Below are positions 43,619-52,275 of a stretch of 64,000 nucleotides of DNA, in pieces (positions within the stretch are counted from its first letter, which is position 1; each line of letters opens with the position of its first letter). The notes under the pieces are model-generated. The model was not told where the DNA came from. It did no database searches and saw nothing but the letters and a program-made list of their open reading frames with translations. The stretch spans positions 35,646 to 99,645 of the forward strand of contig NZ_JAFKCS010000012.1 in assembly GCF_017255015.1 (NCBI RefSeq), in the 5' to 3' direction. The position numbers and the translations under genes were made by a program. This DNA is from Bowmanella yangjiangensis (GTDB taxonomy: Bacteria; Pseudomonadota; Gammaproteobacteria; Enterobacterales; Alteromonadaceae).

Positions 43619-44944
43619 TTAACCGTTGCGCAGATGGCGGCGAATAACATGCTCGGTATAATACAGCGGCATAACAATATTTTGTTGTTCCAATGGCGAT
43701 GAGCCCCTGGTACCGGTTAGTTTGATGCTTTTCAGTGGCTGGCATTTTTCAATATACGAATTAAGCGATCTGGCTTGTGTTCGTTTACCACTTTTTACCT
43801 CAATGGGAATAATGTGACCGTCATGGTCCGCCACAATAAATTCTATTTCCGCCCTGGCGTCCTGCCAGGAAAATGAGGGTTCGATACCATAGGCGGCTAA
43901 CTCTTGTTGCACGAAATTTTCTGCAATATATCCCTTGTATTCGTACCCCTGCTGCTTAATCTCTTTGTAGCTGGTGCCCAGCATATGATTCAGCAGCCCG
44001 ATATCAAACATGAATAGTTTCACTTTGTTGTCTTTAAGGAAAGCAGCGAGAGGACTGCGAGGTTTGCCATCGACGGGATAGTTCTTTAGTACCAGTCGAC
44101 ATTTTTCCAGCCAGGAAATGGCGCCTTCAAATTCCTGGTAGCGAGATTTACGTTGATGCACATCTTTAAAGCGAAAACGTTTAACTGACTCATCCAACAC
44201 ACTGGATAGCTGTGAGGGTACACTCCTGAATACTGCCTCGATAAGGCTGGCATCTGTTTTTCCAGAGTATTTGCCGAAGTCTCGCAGGTAACCAGAGACC
44301 AGATTGGCATGAATGTCCGAAACGGCTTTCACTCGCTCGAGTATGCTCTTGTCTGCCAGGGCAAACCACATAGCAACCGCCTCCGGCATTCCTCCGGTAA
44401 AGTAATAGTCGGTTAATTGGTCAAACAGCTTGGTATGTGCAGCCGTTGAGTTCAACTCTGCATCATAGGCTTTAAGTTGCGCCGGTTCATCAGCAGCAAT
44501 CAGAAACTCCCGAAATGTCAGTGGGCGTAAGTTATGCTGCTCTACTTTACCTACAGGGAAAGCGTCAAGCAGACCAATATTAGAGCCACTGGCGGCCACG
44601 TACATTTGTGGGGCTTTTTCGGCGAAATATTTAAGCGCGGTAACGGCCCTGGCGCATTCACCAATTTCATCAAGGATCAGCAGATCCTTGTTCATATTGA
44701 ATGTTTCACCAGTAAGCAGCTCTATGTTCGAAAGCACATCCTCTGGCGTCAGAGAACCAGAGAAGGCTTCCGCCATACTTGGCGTCTCCAGGAAATCAAT
44801 TCGTAATACATGCTCAAATTGGCTGCCCAGCAGCCTTTGTAGCAAATAGGTTTTACCTGTCTGACGGGCACCATCTATTAGTAGCGGTTTTCGCTCTGTC
44901 CGTTTTTTCCAGGTTAACAAGGCAGATAGTAGTGTCCGATGCAT
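43619..44944 (-). CDS. AAA-family ATPase with DUF4143 nuclease-like domain
   Basis: 441 residues. Walker A GARQTGKTYLL and Walker B LLILDEIGE belong to the AAA/archaeal ATPase group. The C-terminal DUF4143 region carries a PD-(D/E)xK-like pair, EIEF followed by IPIEVKSG. Members are widespread, sometimes plasmid- or phage-linked, with no agreed function. The ATG at 44944 begins the fold directly; an upstream frame start at 45070 runs through the operator array and is unlikely. Confidence 0.85.
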   Translation of the reverse strand: MHRTLLSALLTWKKRTERKPLLIDGARQTGKTYLLQRLLGSQFEHVLRIDFLETPSMAEAFSGSLTPEDVLSNIELLTGETFNMNKDLLILDEIGECARAVTALKYFAEKAPQMYVAASGSNIGLLDAFPVGKVEQHNLRPLTFREFLIAADEPAQLKAYDAELNSTAAHTKLFDQLTDYYFTGGMPEAVAMWFALADKSILERVKAVSDIHANLVSGYLRDFGKYSGKTDASLIEAVFRSVPSQLSSVLDESVKRFRFKDVHQRKSRYQEFEGAISWLEKCRLVLKNYPVDGKPRSPLAAFLKDNKVKLFMFDIGLLNHMLGTSYKEIKQQGYEYKGYIAENFVQQELAAYGIEPSFSWQDARAEIEFIVADHDGHIIPIEVKSGKRTQARSLNSYIEKCQPLKSIKLTGTRGSSPLEQQNIVMPLYYTEHVIRRHLRNG

Positions 44945-44982
44945 AATTTGCCGTCTCAAATCATTTCCCACAGGCCAACTAT

Positions 44983-45060
44983 ACACTTTTATGCGCATAA
45001 AAATGTAATAAACCACACTTTTATGCGCATAAAAGTGTAGCATTTCGCACTTTTCTGCGC
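44983..45060 (-). promoter_or_regulatory. 32-bp-periodic palindromic operator array
   Basis: Two 24-bp palindromes sit upstream of the ATPase start: 44983-45006 (one mismatch) and 45015-45038 (perfect, core TTTTATGC/GCATAAAA). A third left half-site (45047-45058) follows at the same spacing. Their centres are exactly 32 bp apart, three helical turns. They lie 39-116 bp upstream of the ATG at 44944, so they probably bind a regulator of that gene. Confidence 0.75.
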
Positions 45061-45220
45061 CTACCAACAAAAACGGTACCTACTAAACAAGGCCGCGGGC
45101 CAATATCAATCCAGAAAAACTATCAAAAGCATTTGTTTAATTGATTGAATCAAGTCTTTACCTAAACCTTACTTGAGGTTTTATGCTATCTCCGAACTGG
45201 CACAGCAGGAGGATTAAAAC

Positions 45221-45637
45221 ATGATTCACTTGGAACATTTAAACCTGGTGGTAAGCAATATGGACAGGGCACTGGCCTTCTATCAGGCCGCCTTTCCCCA
45301 CTGGCGGGTGCGCGGCGGTGGCCGCCAGAACTGGTATGGCACCGAGCGTAACTGGCTGCACTTTGGTGATGACTATCAGTACCTGACCCTCAACGACAGC
45401 GGAGAAGGTGAAAACCGCGAGCTGAGCAGTAATCAAGTCGGTCTGGCACATTTCGCTTATGTCACCGACAACCTCGATGCCCTGATTGGCCGCATGCGAG
45501 CCGCTGGCTTTGCCCCCAGTAAAGGTGGCAAAAGCCTCTATCGCAGTAATGCCTACTTTATCGATGCCGACGGCTTCGAAGTGGAGTTTGTGCAATACCA
45601 CAGCGATCTGCCCAGCCAGCGCAATTACTACGAATAA
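45221..45637 (+). CDS. VOC-family protein
   Basis: A 138-residue glyoxalase-fold protein: HLEHLNLVVSNMDRALAFY, then VGLAHFAYVTDN and FIDADGFEVEFVQY give the His/His/Glu pattern. RBS AGGAGG precedes the ATG at 45221. It is followed 11 bp later by a second VOC gene, probably in one operon. Substrate unknown. Confidence 0.85.
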   Translation: MIHLEHLNLVVSNMDRALAFYQAAFPHWRVRGGGRQNWYGTERNWLHFGDDYQYLTLNDSGEGENRELSSNQVGLAHFAYVTDNLDALIGRMRAAGFAPSKGGKSLYRSNAYFIDADGFEVEFVQYHSDLPSQRNYYE

Positions 45638-45648
45638 GGACAAGCGCC

Positions 45649-46032
45649 ATGAACTTGAACCAAATTACCTTACCTGTCACCGATATGCAGGCCGCCGTCA
45701 ACTTCTATCTACAACTGGGTATGACACAAATAGTTGATACCCCACACTACGCCCGCTTTAGCTGCCCGCAGGGCGACAGCACCTTCTCGCTGGCCTTGCA
45801 GGCCGAGGCGGTGCAGAATCAGTCGGTGATCTACTTTGAATCTGACAACCTGGATAAAAAGGTAAGCGAACTGCAAAGCAAAGGCATCAGCTTTGACCAG
45901 GCACCACAGGATATGCCCTACCTATGGCGAGAAGCCATACTGCATGACCCGGCAGGCAATAAAATCAAACTCTTCCATGCCGGTGAAAATCGCCTGAATC
46001 CGCCCTGGCGGGTGACGATTCAGGCTGAGTAA
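45649..46032 (+). CDS. VOC-family protein
   Basis: A 127-residue glyoxalase-fold protein beginning MNLNQITLPVTDMQAAVNFY, with LHDPAGNKIKLFHAGENR at the C-terminus. The first metal His is not at the usual N-terminal position, so metal binding is uncertain. Second gene of a VOC pair; convergent with the peroxiredoxin-like gene. Confidence 0.82.
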   Translation: MNLNQITLPVTDMQAAVNFYLQLGMTQIVDTPHYARFSCPQGDSTFSLALQAEAVQNQSVIYFESDNLDKKVSELQSKGISFDQAPQDMPYLWREAILHDPAGNKIKLFHAGENRLNPPWRVTIQAE

Positions 46033-46048
46033 GAGGGCGGCTTTGGCT

Positions 46049-46708
46049 CTAAACCTGTTGGGCTGAATGCCGACCCGCAATAGCCAACACCTCCGCAGGC
46101 TCTGCCCGTTGGGTGTAATCTTCTTCAATAAAGGCATACAGAATCCTGCCATCGGCACCCAGCACATAAGTCGCGGGAATTGGCAGTTCAAAGCCCTGGG
46201 TACAGTTACGCTTGGTCAGGTCAATATGCCACTTTTCCATTAACTCACGCATGTCATCGTCAATATGCCAGGTCAGGCCGAATTGATTGGCCGCCTGGTT
46301 TTTGCTGTCGACCAAAATGGGAAATTGCAGATTGTTATCACTATGGGTCTGTTTTGCATGCTCGGCAATTTCCGGGGTCACTGCAACAAAATTTACCGGC
46401 TGCGAACAAGCGGCAATGGCATCATGCCAGGCCTTAAGTTCCAAGACACAATAGGGACACCAACCGCCACGATAAAAGCTCAGAATCAACGGCCCATTGG
46501 TCAGCAAGTCACTTAACAGCACTGGCTGATTTTGCAAATCCTTAAAGCTCACCTGCGGGGCAACATCCCCCTCTTTTAGCGCCTGGCGCTTAACATCACT
46601 ATGCTGCAGCAACGACAAACTGCGACTGATCGCATCCAATAGCTGGCTGGACGCCCGCATTGGGTCCTGTTGCTTGTACTCACTGATCCGAACCCGTAAA
46701 TCCATCAT
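46049..46708 (-). CDS. Peroxiredoxin-like (AhpC/TSA) protein
   Basis: 219 residues of the AhpC/TSA redoxin group with the active-site segment FYRGGWCPYCVLELKAW (a Cys-x2-Cys, unlike the single peroxidatic Cys of AhpC). The N-terminal ~60 residues are an extra helical region. It probably reduces peroxides or acts as a thiol reductase. Monocistronic. Confidence 0.85.
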   Translation of the reverse strand: MMDLRVRISEYKQQDPMRASSQLLDAISRSLSLLQHSDVKRQALKEGDVAPQVSFKDLQNQPVLLSDLLTNGPLILSFYRGGWCPYCVLELKAWHDAIAACSQPVNFVAVTPEIAEHAKQTHSDNNLQFPILVDSKNQAANQFGLTWHIDDDMRELMEKWHIDLTKRNCTQGFELPIPATYVLGADGRILYAFIEEDYTQRAEPAEVLAIAGRHSAQQV

Positions 46709-47087
46709 TGCTTTGCCACTAACACCAGATATAGGAAGGGTATAGGACAGAAATCCAATCTGAACAATTTTACTGGATGCGTTTTATGCCGAACCGGCGA
46801 TTAACCGCCGTCCTTGAATTAAGCTTTCGCGCTGGGAAATACGTTCACCGCAGGGCGCTGAGAAAGATCAGGTCTGAATCAAAGTTGTTAGACTCGCTGC
46901 CTACCTTTGATGAGCCGAATAGGGCTTTTGCTCCCACAGATTCAGAAAGTAGTCAGAAAGGTACCTGTTTCACCACAAAACAAGAGCTTTACTGGCTGGC
47001 TGGCTGGCTGGCTAATCAAATTTGACATTTCAATAGCCGTTGCCAAAACTTTCACCTTATGGATGAAAGTTTGAATGGAATCTTCAC
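46709..47087. other. Non-coding stretch with repeats
   Basis: No gene is supported. It contains a degenerate dispersed repeat (TTCACCGCAGGGCGCTGAGA near 46844), a tetranucleotide run of five CTGG units at 46992-47011, and an inverted repeat of 9 bp (47046-47054 with 47064-47072) just ahead of the next gene. Confidence 0.5.
47046..47072 (+). promoter_or_regulatory. Inverted repeat upstream of the glycine-zipper protein gene
   Basis: AAACTTTCA and TGAAAGTTT, a perfect 9-bp inverted repeat with a 9-nt loop, 16 bp before the ATG at 47088. It could be an operator or an mRNA stem controlling translation. Confidence 0.4.
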
Positions 47088-47687
47088 ATGAGTACAATCC
47101 CTCCACTCCAGAAGTTAAACGATCATGACCGTAATGAGCTGAAACGTAAATGTCACAATCAACTCAATTGGTCTGACGGTGGCCACTGGGTCGGAGTTGG
47201 TCGTAAACCCAATTGTTTTATAAATGAACAAACAAGTAGTCGTTTAACACACACTGTAAAGTTTCCAACGGATCAGTCTGCGAACAGATGGAATACTGAC
47301 TGGGAGACAAGCATTAGGTATGCAGGACATATAGGTACTGCTGCACTAACCACAGCTGTAGGATTAGCGACTGGGGGTGCCGCCGGAATTGCTGTAGGTA
47401 CCCTTGCCGCCATTTTTAAAGACGAACTTCAGGCAAAGATTCCATACCCCAAAATGTACCGAGGTTGGTCTTATCAAGTTGAATTTGTTCAGCAGTTTAA
47501 GTGGTCGCCTCATCCGTGGGGACAAAGAGAACTAATTCAAACCATCTCATCAAAATCTATCAATCATGAGGATAAAGTTGTCGCTGAAGCAAGATCGGCT
47601 AGACGGTACAAACTTGACGAGTTGCCGGAAGATATTGCCAGACTGTTAGCGACAGCCAAATCTACAAGTTCGGTTTCGGAGTTCTGA
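47088..47687 (+). CDS. Hypothetical protein with glycine-rich hydrophobic core
   Basis: 199 residues. Family not recognised. A central segment (TTAVGLATGGAAGIAVGTLA) is a glycine/alanine-rich helix like those in pore-forming or membrane-inserting proteins. The flanks are polar. It is followed directly by a small lipoprotein gene, 2 bp after its stop, so the pair is co-transcribed. In accessory context; an effector-type role is only a possibility. Confidence 0.55.
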   Translation: MSTIPPLQKLNDHDRNELKRKCHNQLNWSDGGHWVGVGRKPNCFINEQTSSRLTHTVKFPTDQSANRWNTDWETSIRYAGHIGTAALTTAVGLATGGAAGIAVGTLAAIFKDELQAKIPYPKMYRGWSYQVEFVQQFKWSPHPWGQRELIQTISSKSINHEDKVVAEARSARRYKLDELPEDIARLLATAKSTSSVSEF

Positions 47688-47689
47688 CC

Positions 47690-48043
47690 GTGATTGCAAA
47701 AACAGGTTACCTTTTAATCGCAGCATTGCAACTGTTCATACTTAGTGCTTGTGCTGCCACAGAAGCGGACATCATTGGTGAATGGAAACTGCAGGCGGTG
47801 ACATACGCAGATGGCTCAGTCAATAACGTGGACGACGGCAACCAGGTCATTATTTTTGAGAATAAGATTATCGAGCAAATCAAAGGGCATGGCCGCCGCA
47901 GCTACCCATACACCCGCAAAGGCTTAGTACTGATACTTGAGCCAGCGGGTGAGCAAGTTGAATGGCAAATTCTTAAGGCCGAAACTAACGCAATGGAAAT
48001 ACTCACCCCAATCGGTACCTACAATCTGCACCGTATTCGGTAA
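47690..48043 (+). CDS. Small lipoprotein, 117 aa
   Basis: Starts with GTG at 47690, followed by a lipoprotein signal ending LFILSAC (lipobox Cys at about residue 22). The mature part, IIGEWKLQAVTYADGSVNN and later strands, resembles a small lipocalin-like beta-sheet protein. No name assigned. Adjacent to and probably co-transcribed with the glycine-rich protein gene. Confidence 0.6.
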   Translation: MIAKTGYLLIAALQLFILSACAATEADIIGEWKLQAVTYADGSVNNVDDGNQVIIFENKIIEQIKGHGRRSYPYTRKGLVLILEPAGEQVEWQILKAETNAMEILTPIGTYNLHRIR

Positions 48044-48358
48044 GCTTCAATCACCATTTCCCTGCCTGGTATTAATGGCCTCTCGCAGGGGCGCTGGGGC
48101 GCTGAGAAAAGCTCGCGGAGAGGTAACAGCACCTTACCTACTCTGTGCGCTCTGTGCCTCTGTGGTTATCTATCATTTTGTTCAGATCATTTTCACCGCA
48201 GAGACGCCGAGGGCACGGAGAAGAGCAGGAGATCATAATTCCAGGACCTGAAAACTCTGCGTTCTCTGCGTCTCGGCGGTGAACAAATTAATTTCTCTCG
48301 CAGCGTGACAGTTCCTGCAATCACTATGTTCCCCTATGGTTATTTATTGCTGAGCAAT
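48044..48358. repeat. Cluster of dispersed repeats
   Basis: No gene. Three related 28-32-bp units occur: 48141-48168 (CTCTGTGCGCTCTGTGCCTC), 48191-48222 in the opposite orientation (TTTCACCGCAGAGACGCCGA) and 48253-48284 (TTCTCTGCGTCTCGGCGGTG). The last two form an imperfect inverted repeat. A partial copy with GGCGCTGAGAAA is near 48098. Confidence 0.7.
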
Positions 48359-49888
48359 CTAGCGCAATACCGCTTTTAAACGGGCGAAGGTGCGCATGCT
48401 TTCTGTGGCGGCAAGGTCGGGGTAATCCGGGTTATTGGCATGCAGCAGGTAACTGCCATCAGGGGCTTTTCGTATCACCCGCAGCAGGTATTGGCTATCA
48501 CCGGTTTCATCCTGGCGTTCTATAGCCAGGGTTTGGCCGGTAATAGAGCCGGCATGTTCGGGAGTAATCCATTCCAGCAACAGTAAATCACCATCTTCAA
48601 CAGCCTGCTTACCGCCGTTCATGGAATTGCCACTGGCCCTGGCCAGAAAATGACGCTCAGAGTCAAGCTGGCCGTTGTAACCTTCAACCTTTTGCATCTC
48701 AACTTCATCAGCACGACCGGTCTTAAAATGGCCACAGGCAATTTTCAGGTTGGGGAAATAGGGTAGAAAATTATCCGGTGGACTAACTTCGGATATCGAT
48801 GGTCGCACAGACTGTAACTCAACCACCTCCGCCAGGGTTGGCTGCTTGTTCTCGGTTACCCCAGTACCCTGCACTTCCACAAAGGTGTCTTTAGCCAACC
48901 ACAACTTGGCGCCAGTGCTGCTAGCCACACTGTATGCCCAGTTGCTGACGGCCAACGACTTTTGTACATCGCAGTAGAAGTAATTTCCTAACTCGCTGGC
49001 CAAGGTATGGGCATGCACTACCAGATTCTGTTCCTGCCAGTTGTGCCTGTGTGGTATGGCGGCCAGATGATCGCGTTTGCTGTTATTACAAGCGGCATGA
49101 GCAGCAACAAAGTTATGCCCCAGATCGGTGGAATAACGGGCAAAAGGAATAAAATGGTCAATCGCCACTTCGCTACGCATGGGCTTGCGGCAATAAAAAC
49201 AGATGTTTCGCTGAATCTCTACCAGTACCGGTTTGGCCTTAATCAGAGTATTGCGGTCAACGCCGAACAGGAAATCCTGTAGCTGACTCTGGGGGCCAAT
49301 TAACTGCTGATTGAACTTAATACTCTGGATTTTCTGCAACCAGGCGTTTCTGGCCAGATACACCACCAAATCATAAAAACGTCTGAAACAATGCGCGATT
49401 CCGGAATTCAGCCGGATATACTTCTTACCCTTTTGGTGCGGGTATAAAAAGCATTCATCCTGTTTGGACAAAATTTGCAACCGCCACAACGGCCCTTCTT
49501 TCAGGGTGTTCAATGTAGCCCGGTAAATCTCTGGCCACCTCTCACTGCCTTTGAGTTGACGAATATTGCGTATGCCCTGGGTCTGGCAGTCATACAACAA
49601 GCTAATAACTTTCGACTGATTGCCGGTATTTTGCCGTAGCAACGCATCTGCGCCCTGCAGTCCGGCGGAAAAAGGTACGGCATGATGCCAGTACAGCCCC
49701 AGAAACTTGTCCACCAGTTCATCCAGCATAATCACGCATTCACTGGACTCGTCTTGTAATGGGTGTTCAATACAAATGTCGGCAAGCGCATGTAACAGGG
49801 CATACTTGTACGTGGCGACAAAATCCCCCTCTACCAGCAAACGCTGAATATAGGCAATAAAGGCAAGCTGCTGTTCCATGGCTGTCAT
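48359..49888 (-). CDS. HNH endonuclease fused to S24/LexA-type domain
   Basis: 509 residues. The N-terminal ~200 residues resemble the helical leader of some HNH nucleases (TYKYALLHALADI). An HNH zinc module follows at about 232-285 (ICFYCRKPM, VAIDHFIPFARY, HAACNNSKRDH). The C-terminal ~110 residues are S24-like: LARASGNSMNGG has the catalytic Ser, while the position of the catalytic Lys reads LLRVIRK (Arg), so self-cleavage is doubtful. The gene starts 4 bp after a methyltransferase gene on the same strand, so it forms an operon with it. Confidence 0.85.
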   Translation of the reverse strand: MTAMEQQLAFIAYIQRLLVEGDFVATYKYALLHALADICIEHPLQDESSECVIMLDELVDKFLGLYWHHAVPFSAGLQGADALLRQNTGNQSKVISLLYDCQTQGIRNIRQLKGSERWPEIYRATLNTLKEGPLWRLQILSKQDECFLYPHQKGKKYIRLNSGIAHCFRRFYDLVVYLARNAWLQKIQSIKFNQQLIGPQSQLQDFLFGVDRNTLIKAKPVLVEIQRNICFYCRKPMRSEVAIDHFIPFARYSTDLGHNFVAAHAACNNSKRDHLAAIPHRHNWQEQNLVVHAHTLASELGNYFYCDVQKSLAVSNWAYSVASSTGAKLWLAKDTFVEVQGTGVTENKQPTLAEVVELQSVRPSISEVSPPDNFLPYFPNLKIACGHFKTGRADEVEMQKVEGYNGQLDSERHFLARASGNSMNGGKQAVEDGDLLLLEWITPEHAGSITGQTLAIERQDETGDSQYLLRVIRKAPDGSYLLHANNPDYPDLAATESMRTFARLKAVLR

Positions 49889-49892
49889 AGTG

Positions 49893-50474
49893 TTACTTCA
49901 TCTGCTCAAGGATGGCGTTCAGCCATTTTTCCTTTTCTCTGCCCGACCTGAGATCTTGCGTTGTCCAACACTCGCGAATGCTAACCGGCGTTTGTTGCAG
50001 CACATCCGCCAGGCCCGTTTCGGTTAAGTCGGTAAAACGCCGATCACCGCGCGGCACTTCGCCTTCACCATATTTAAACGAGCAATATATCAGCCCGTTT
50101 TCAGTCAACTGTGCAGCCAAATAGCTAAAGGTGTCAGGCAAGTCGGCCAGAGGCACATGCAATAGCGACGCACAGGCCCAAACAGCATCAACAGGGGAAT
50201 CCGCATGGAAATCCATAAAGCGGCAGTGCCGAACATTCAGCCCGGTATATTCCCGCGCCAATGCCACCAACTCAGCACAGGCATCAAAAGCAGACACCAA
50301 AAAACCCTGCTCAGCAAAATACCGCGCATCCCGCCCCGAACCACAGCCAGCATCTACGATATGACCACCCGGCCTAAGCAACGGCAAAACCCGCTGATAC
50401 AAAGGCCGCATATCCACCGCCTGGGTATCCTGAAAAAACTGCGCAGCCTGCTCTTGGTAGTAATCTGATGGCAT
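49893..50474 (-). CDS. Class I SAM-dependent methyltransferase in defence-like operon
   Basis: A 193-residue small-molecule-type methyltransferase: SAM loop VDAGCGSGRDARYF, then VSAFDACAELVALA and VWACASLLHVPL. It lacks recognition domains of DNA methylases, so a restriction-modification role is not proven. It is the first gene of an operon with the HNH-S24 gene and is divergent from the DUF262 gene. Confidence 0.85.
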   Translation of the reverse strand: MPSDYYQEQAAQFFQDTQAVDMRPLYQRVLPLLRPGGHIVDAGCGSGRDARYFAEQGFLVSAFDACAELVALAREYTGLNVRHCRFMDFHADSPVDAVWACASLLHVPLADLPDTFSYLAAQLTENGLIYCSFKYGEGEVPRGDRRFTDLTETGLADVLQQTPVSIRECWTTQDLRSGREKEKWLNAILEQMK

Positions 50475-50573
50475 TTATTGTTGGAAAAATCCTGTATGGT
50501 CAGTACATTAGCAATGATAAAACAAACGTGCTGTACATCACAAAATATAGTGCTTTCGAAAAGGAGATTGATA

Positions 50574-52259
50574 ATGTCAGCAGAAAATTTTCTCAATGCT
50601 GAAACAGATACTTTTGCTGGGATAATAAAAGGTGACAATAAGTTCTCAGTCCCACTATACCAACGTGATTACTCTTGGGAAGAAAGCAATTGGAATGATC
50701 TTTGGCTAGATATAGAAACCAATCGGCGTTCAAATTCAAAGCATTATATGGGGTCAATTGTTCTTGTTTCTAGAGATAAAAAAAAGTATGACATTATCGA
50801 TGGTCAACAAAGATTAACAACTCTTACTGTACTAATACTTTCGGTTGTAGATGTAATAAAAGACTTAATCAAGAAGGATGTGGATGTAGAGAACAACTCA
50901 AAAAGAGTTGAACTTTTAATAAATGACTTTGTGGGAAAAAAGTCATTATCATCACTAAACTACGAAAACAAAATAGAATTAAATGAAACAAACAACCCAT
51001 TTTTCTCCACATACCTTACTAATTTTAGAAAACCTATAAATATAAAGTCAGAAGTAAATAGCAACAAACTACTATGGAAGTGTTTTGATTATTTCAAAAA
51101 ATTAATTTTGGATGAAGTTTATAGAGAAGATGATGTCTCAACACTAATTAATTTTGTGGAATACATCTCTGACAGCTTACTATTTATACAAATAACCGCG
51201 ACTGATGATTTAAGTGCTTATTTAATATTCGAGACTTTAAATGACAGAGGCTTGGATCTATCAGTAACAGACTTACTAAAAAACTACCTATTTTCTATTG
51301 TTGATGACACCGACAAAGCGCATATTAAGAACATCTGGGACGTAACTATAAATCATGTATCCTACTCATTGTTTCCTAAATTTCTTCGTCACTACTGGAT
51401 GATGCAAAACGGTGTGATTCAGGAAAAGGAGCTATTTAAGACAATCAAAAGAAATATTAACAATCCAAATACAGCATTTGAAGTCTTGAAAGAAATGAGT
51501 GAAGTTTCCGAGATATACTCAGCGTTAGGAAATCATAACCATCAACTATGGGATGGGCAGAGTAAAGTTAAAAAACACATTAGAGAATTGAATTTATTTA
51601 ATGTAACTCAATGTTACCCTTTACTGATTAACGCAAACTTATATTTTGAAAAAGACGAGTGGATTGGTGTACTCAAGGTTTGTTCAGTAATATCTTTCAG
51701 ATATATGGTTATTTCTGGGCTAAATCCGAACTCTCTTGAATCAAAATATAATGAAGCTTGCAAGGCCATTCATAGCGGTGAAGCAAAAACAGCAAGAGAC
51801 ATTTTTTATATATTGAAACCTCTGTACATCTCTGATGAAGATTTTGAAAGAAGTTTTGAAGTCAAGTCAATAAGAACAAAAAGATCTGCCAAGCTAGCAA
51901 GATATATAATGTACTCGATAGAGAGTCATCTGTCGTCTCGATATTGTGATTTTGAAAATGATGATGGTTCATTAGAACACATCTTACCTGAAAACCCATC
52001 TCAAGAATGGAATGAAGAATTTCCTGAAGAAATAGAAGATAGTTTCATTTATCGTCTAGGAAACTTCACAATACTTGAAAGTGATAAGAATCGATTAATT
52101 GGAAATAAAGACTACTCTCATAAAATAATAGAGTATAAAAACAGCAGGTATGAAATCAGTAAAAAAATAGGCTTTAAAGTTTGGTCTCAGGAGAACTTGT
52201 CTGAGAGACAAAGGTATTTAGCCAAACAAGCAAAAGCAATTTGGTCGTTATCGTATTAG
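50574..52259 (+). CDS. DUF262/DUF1524 protein (GmrSD-like restriction system)
   Basis: 561 residues. The DUF262 half has the ParB-like VPLYQRDYSWEESNW and YDIIDGQQRLTTLT. The C-terminal DUF1524 part has HNH-like LEHILPENPSQEW and LGNFTILESDKNRLIGN. Fused DUF262-DUF1524 proteins act as type IV restriction enzymes or antiphage factors. The ATG at 50574 has a strong AGGAG site; an upstream frame from 50478 overlaps the neighbour's promoter. Strikingly AT-rich compared with flanking genes, indicating horizontal transfer. Confidence 0.9.
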   Translation: MSAENFLNAETDTFAGIIKGDNKFSVPLYQRDYSWEESNWNDLWLDIETNRRSNSKHYMGSIVLVSRDKKKYDIIDGQQRLTTLTVLILSVVDVIKDLIKKDVDVENNSKRVELLINDFVGKKSLSSLNYENKIELNETNNPFFSTYLTNFRKPINIKSEVNSNKLLWKCFDYFKKLILDEVYREDDVSTLINFVEYISDSLLFIQITATDDLSAYLIFETLNDRGLDLSVTDLLKNYLFSIVDDTDKAHIKNIWDVTINHVSYSLFPKFLRHYWMMQNGVIQEKELFKTIKRNINNPNTAFEVLKEMSEVSEIYSALGNHNHQLWDGQSKVKKHIRELNLFNVTQCYPLLINANLYFEKDEWIGVLKVCSVISFRYMVISGLNPNSLESKYNEACKAIHSGEAKTARDIFYILKPLYISDEDFERSFEVKSIRTKRSAKLARYIMYSIESHLSSRYCDFENDDGSLEHILPENPSQEWNEEFPEEIEDSFIYRLGNFTILESDKNRLIGNKDYSHKIIEYKNSRYEISKKIGFKVWSQENLSERQRYLAKQAKAIWSLSY

Positions 52260-52275
52260 AAATGTTTTATGACTT

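Noticed and set aside
46777..47025. 82-residue plus-strand frame between the peroxiredoxin-like and glycine-rich protein genes
   Set aside because: It is made of a dispersed repeat and the CTGG run; no protein family features.
48141..48284. Repeats considered as a CRISPR array
   Set aside because: Units are imperfect, in mixed orientation and without regular unique spacers.
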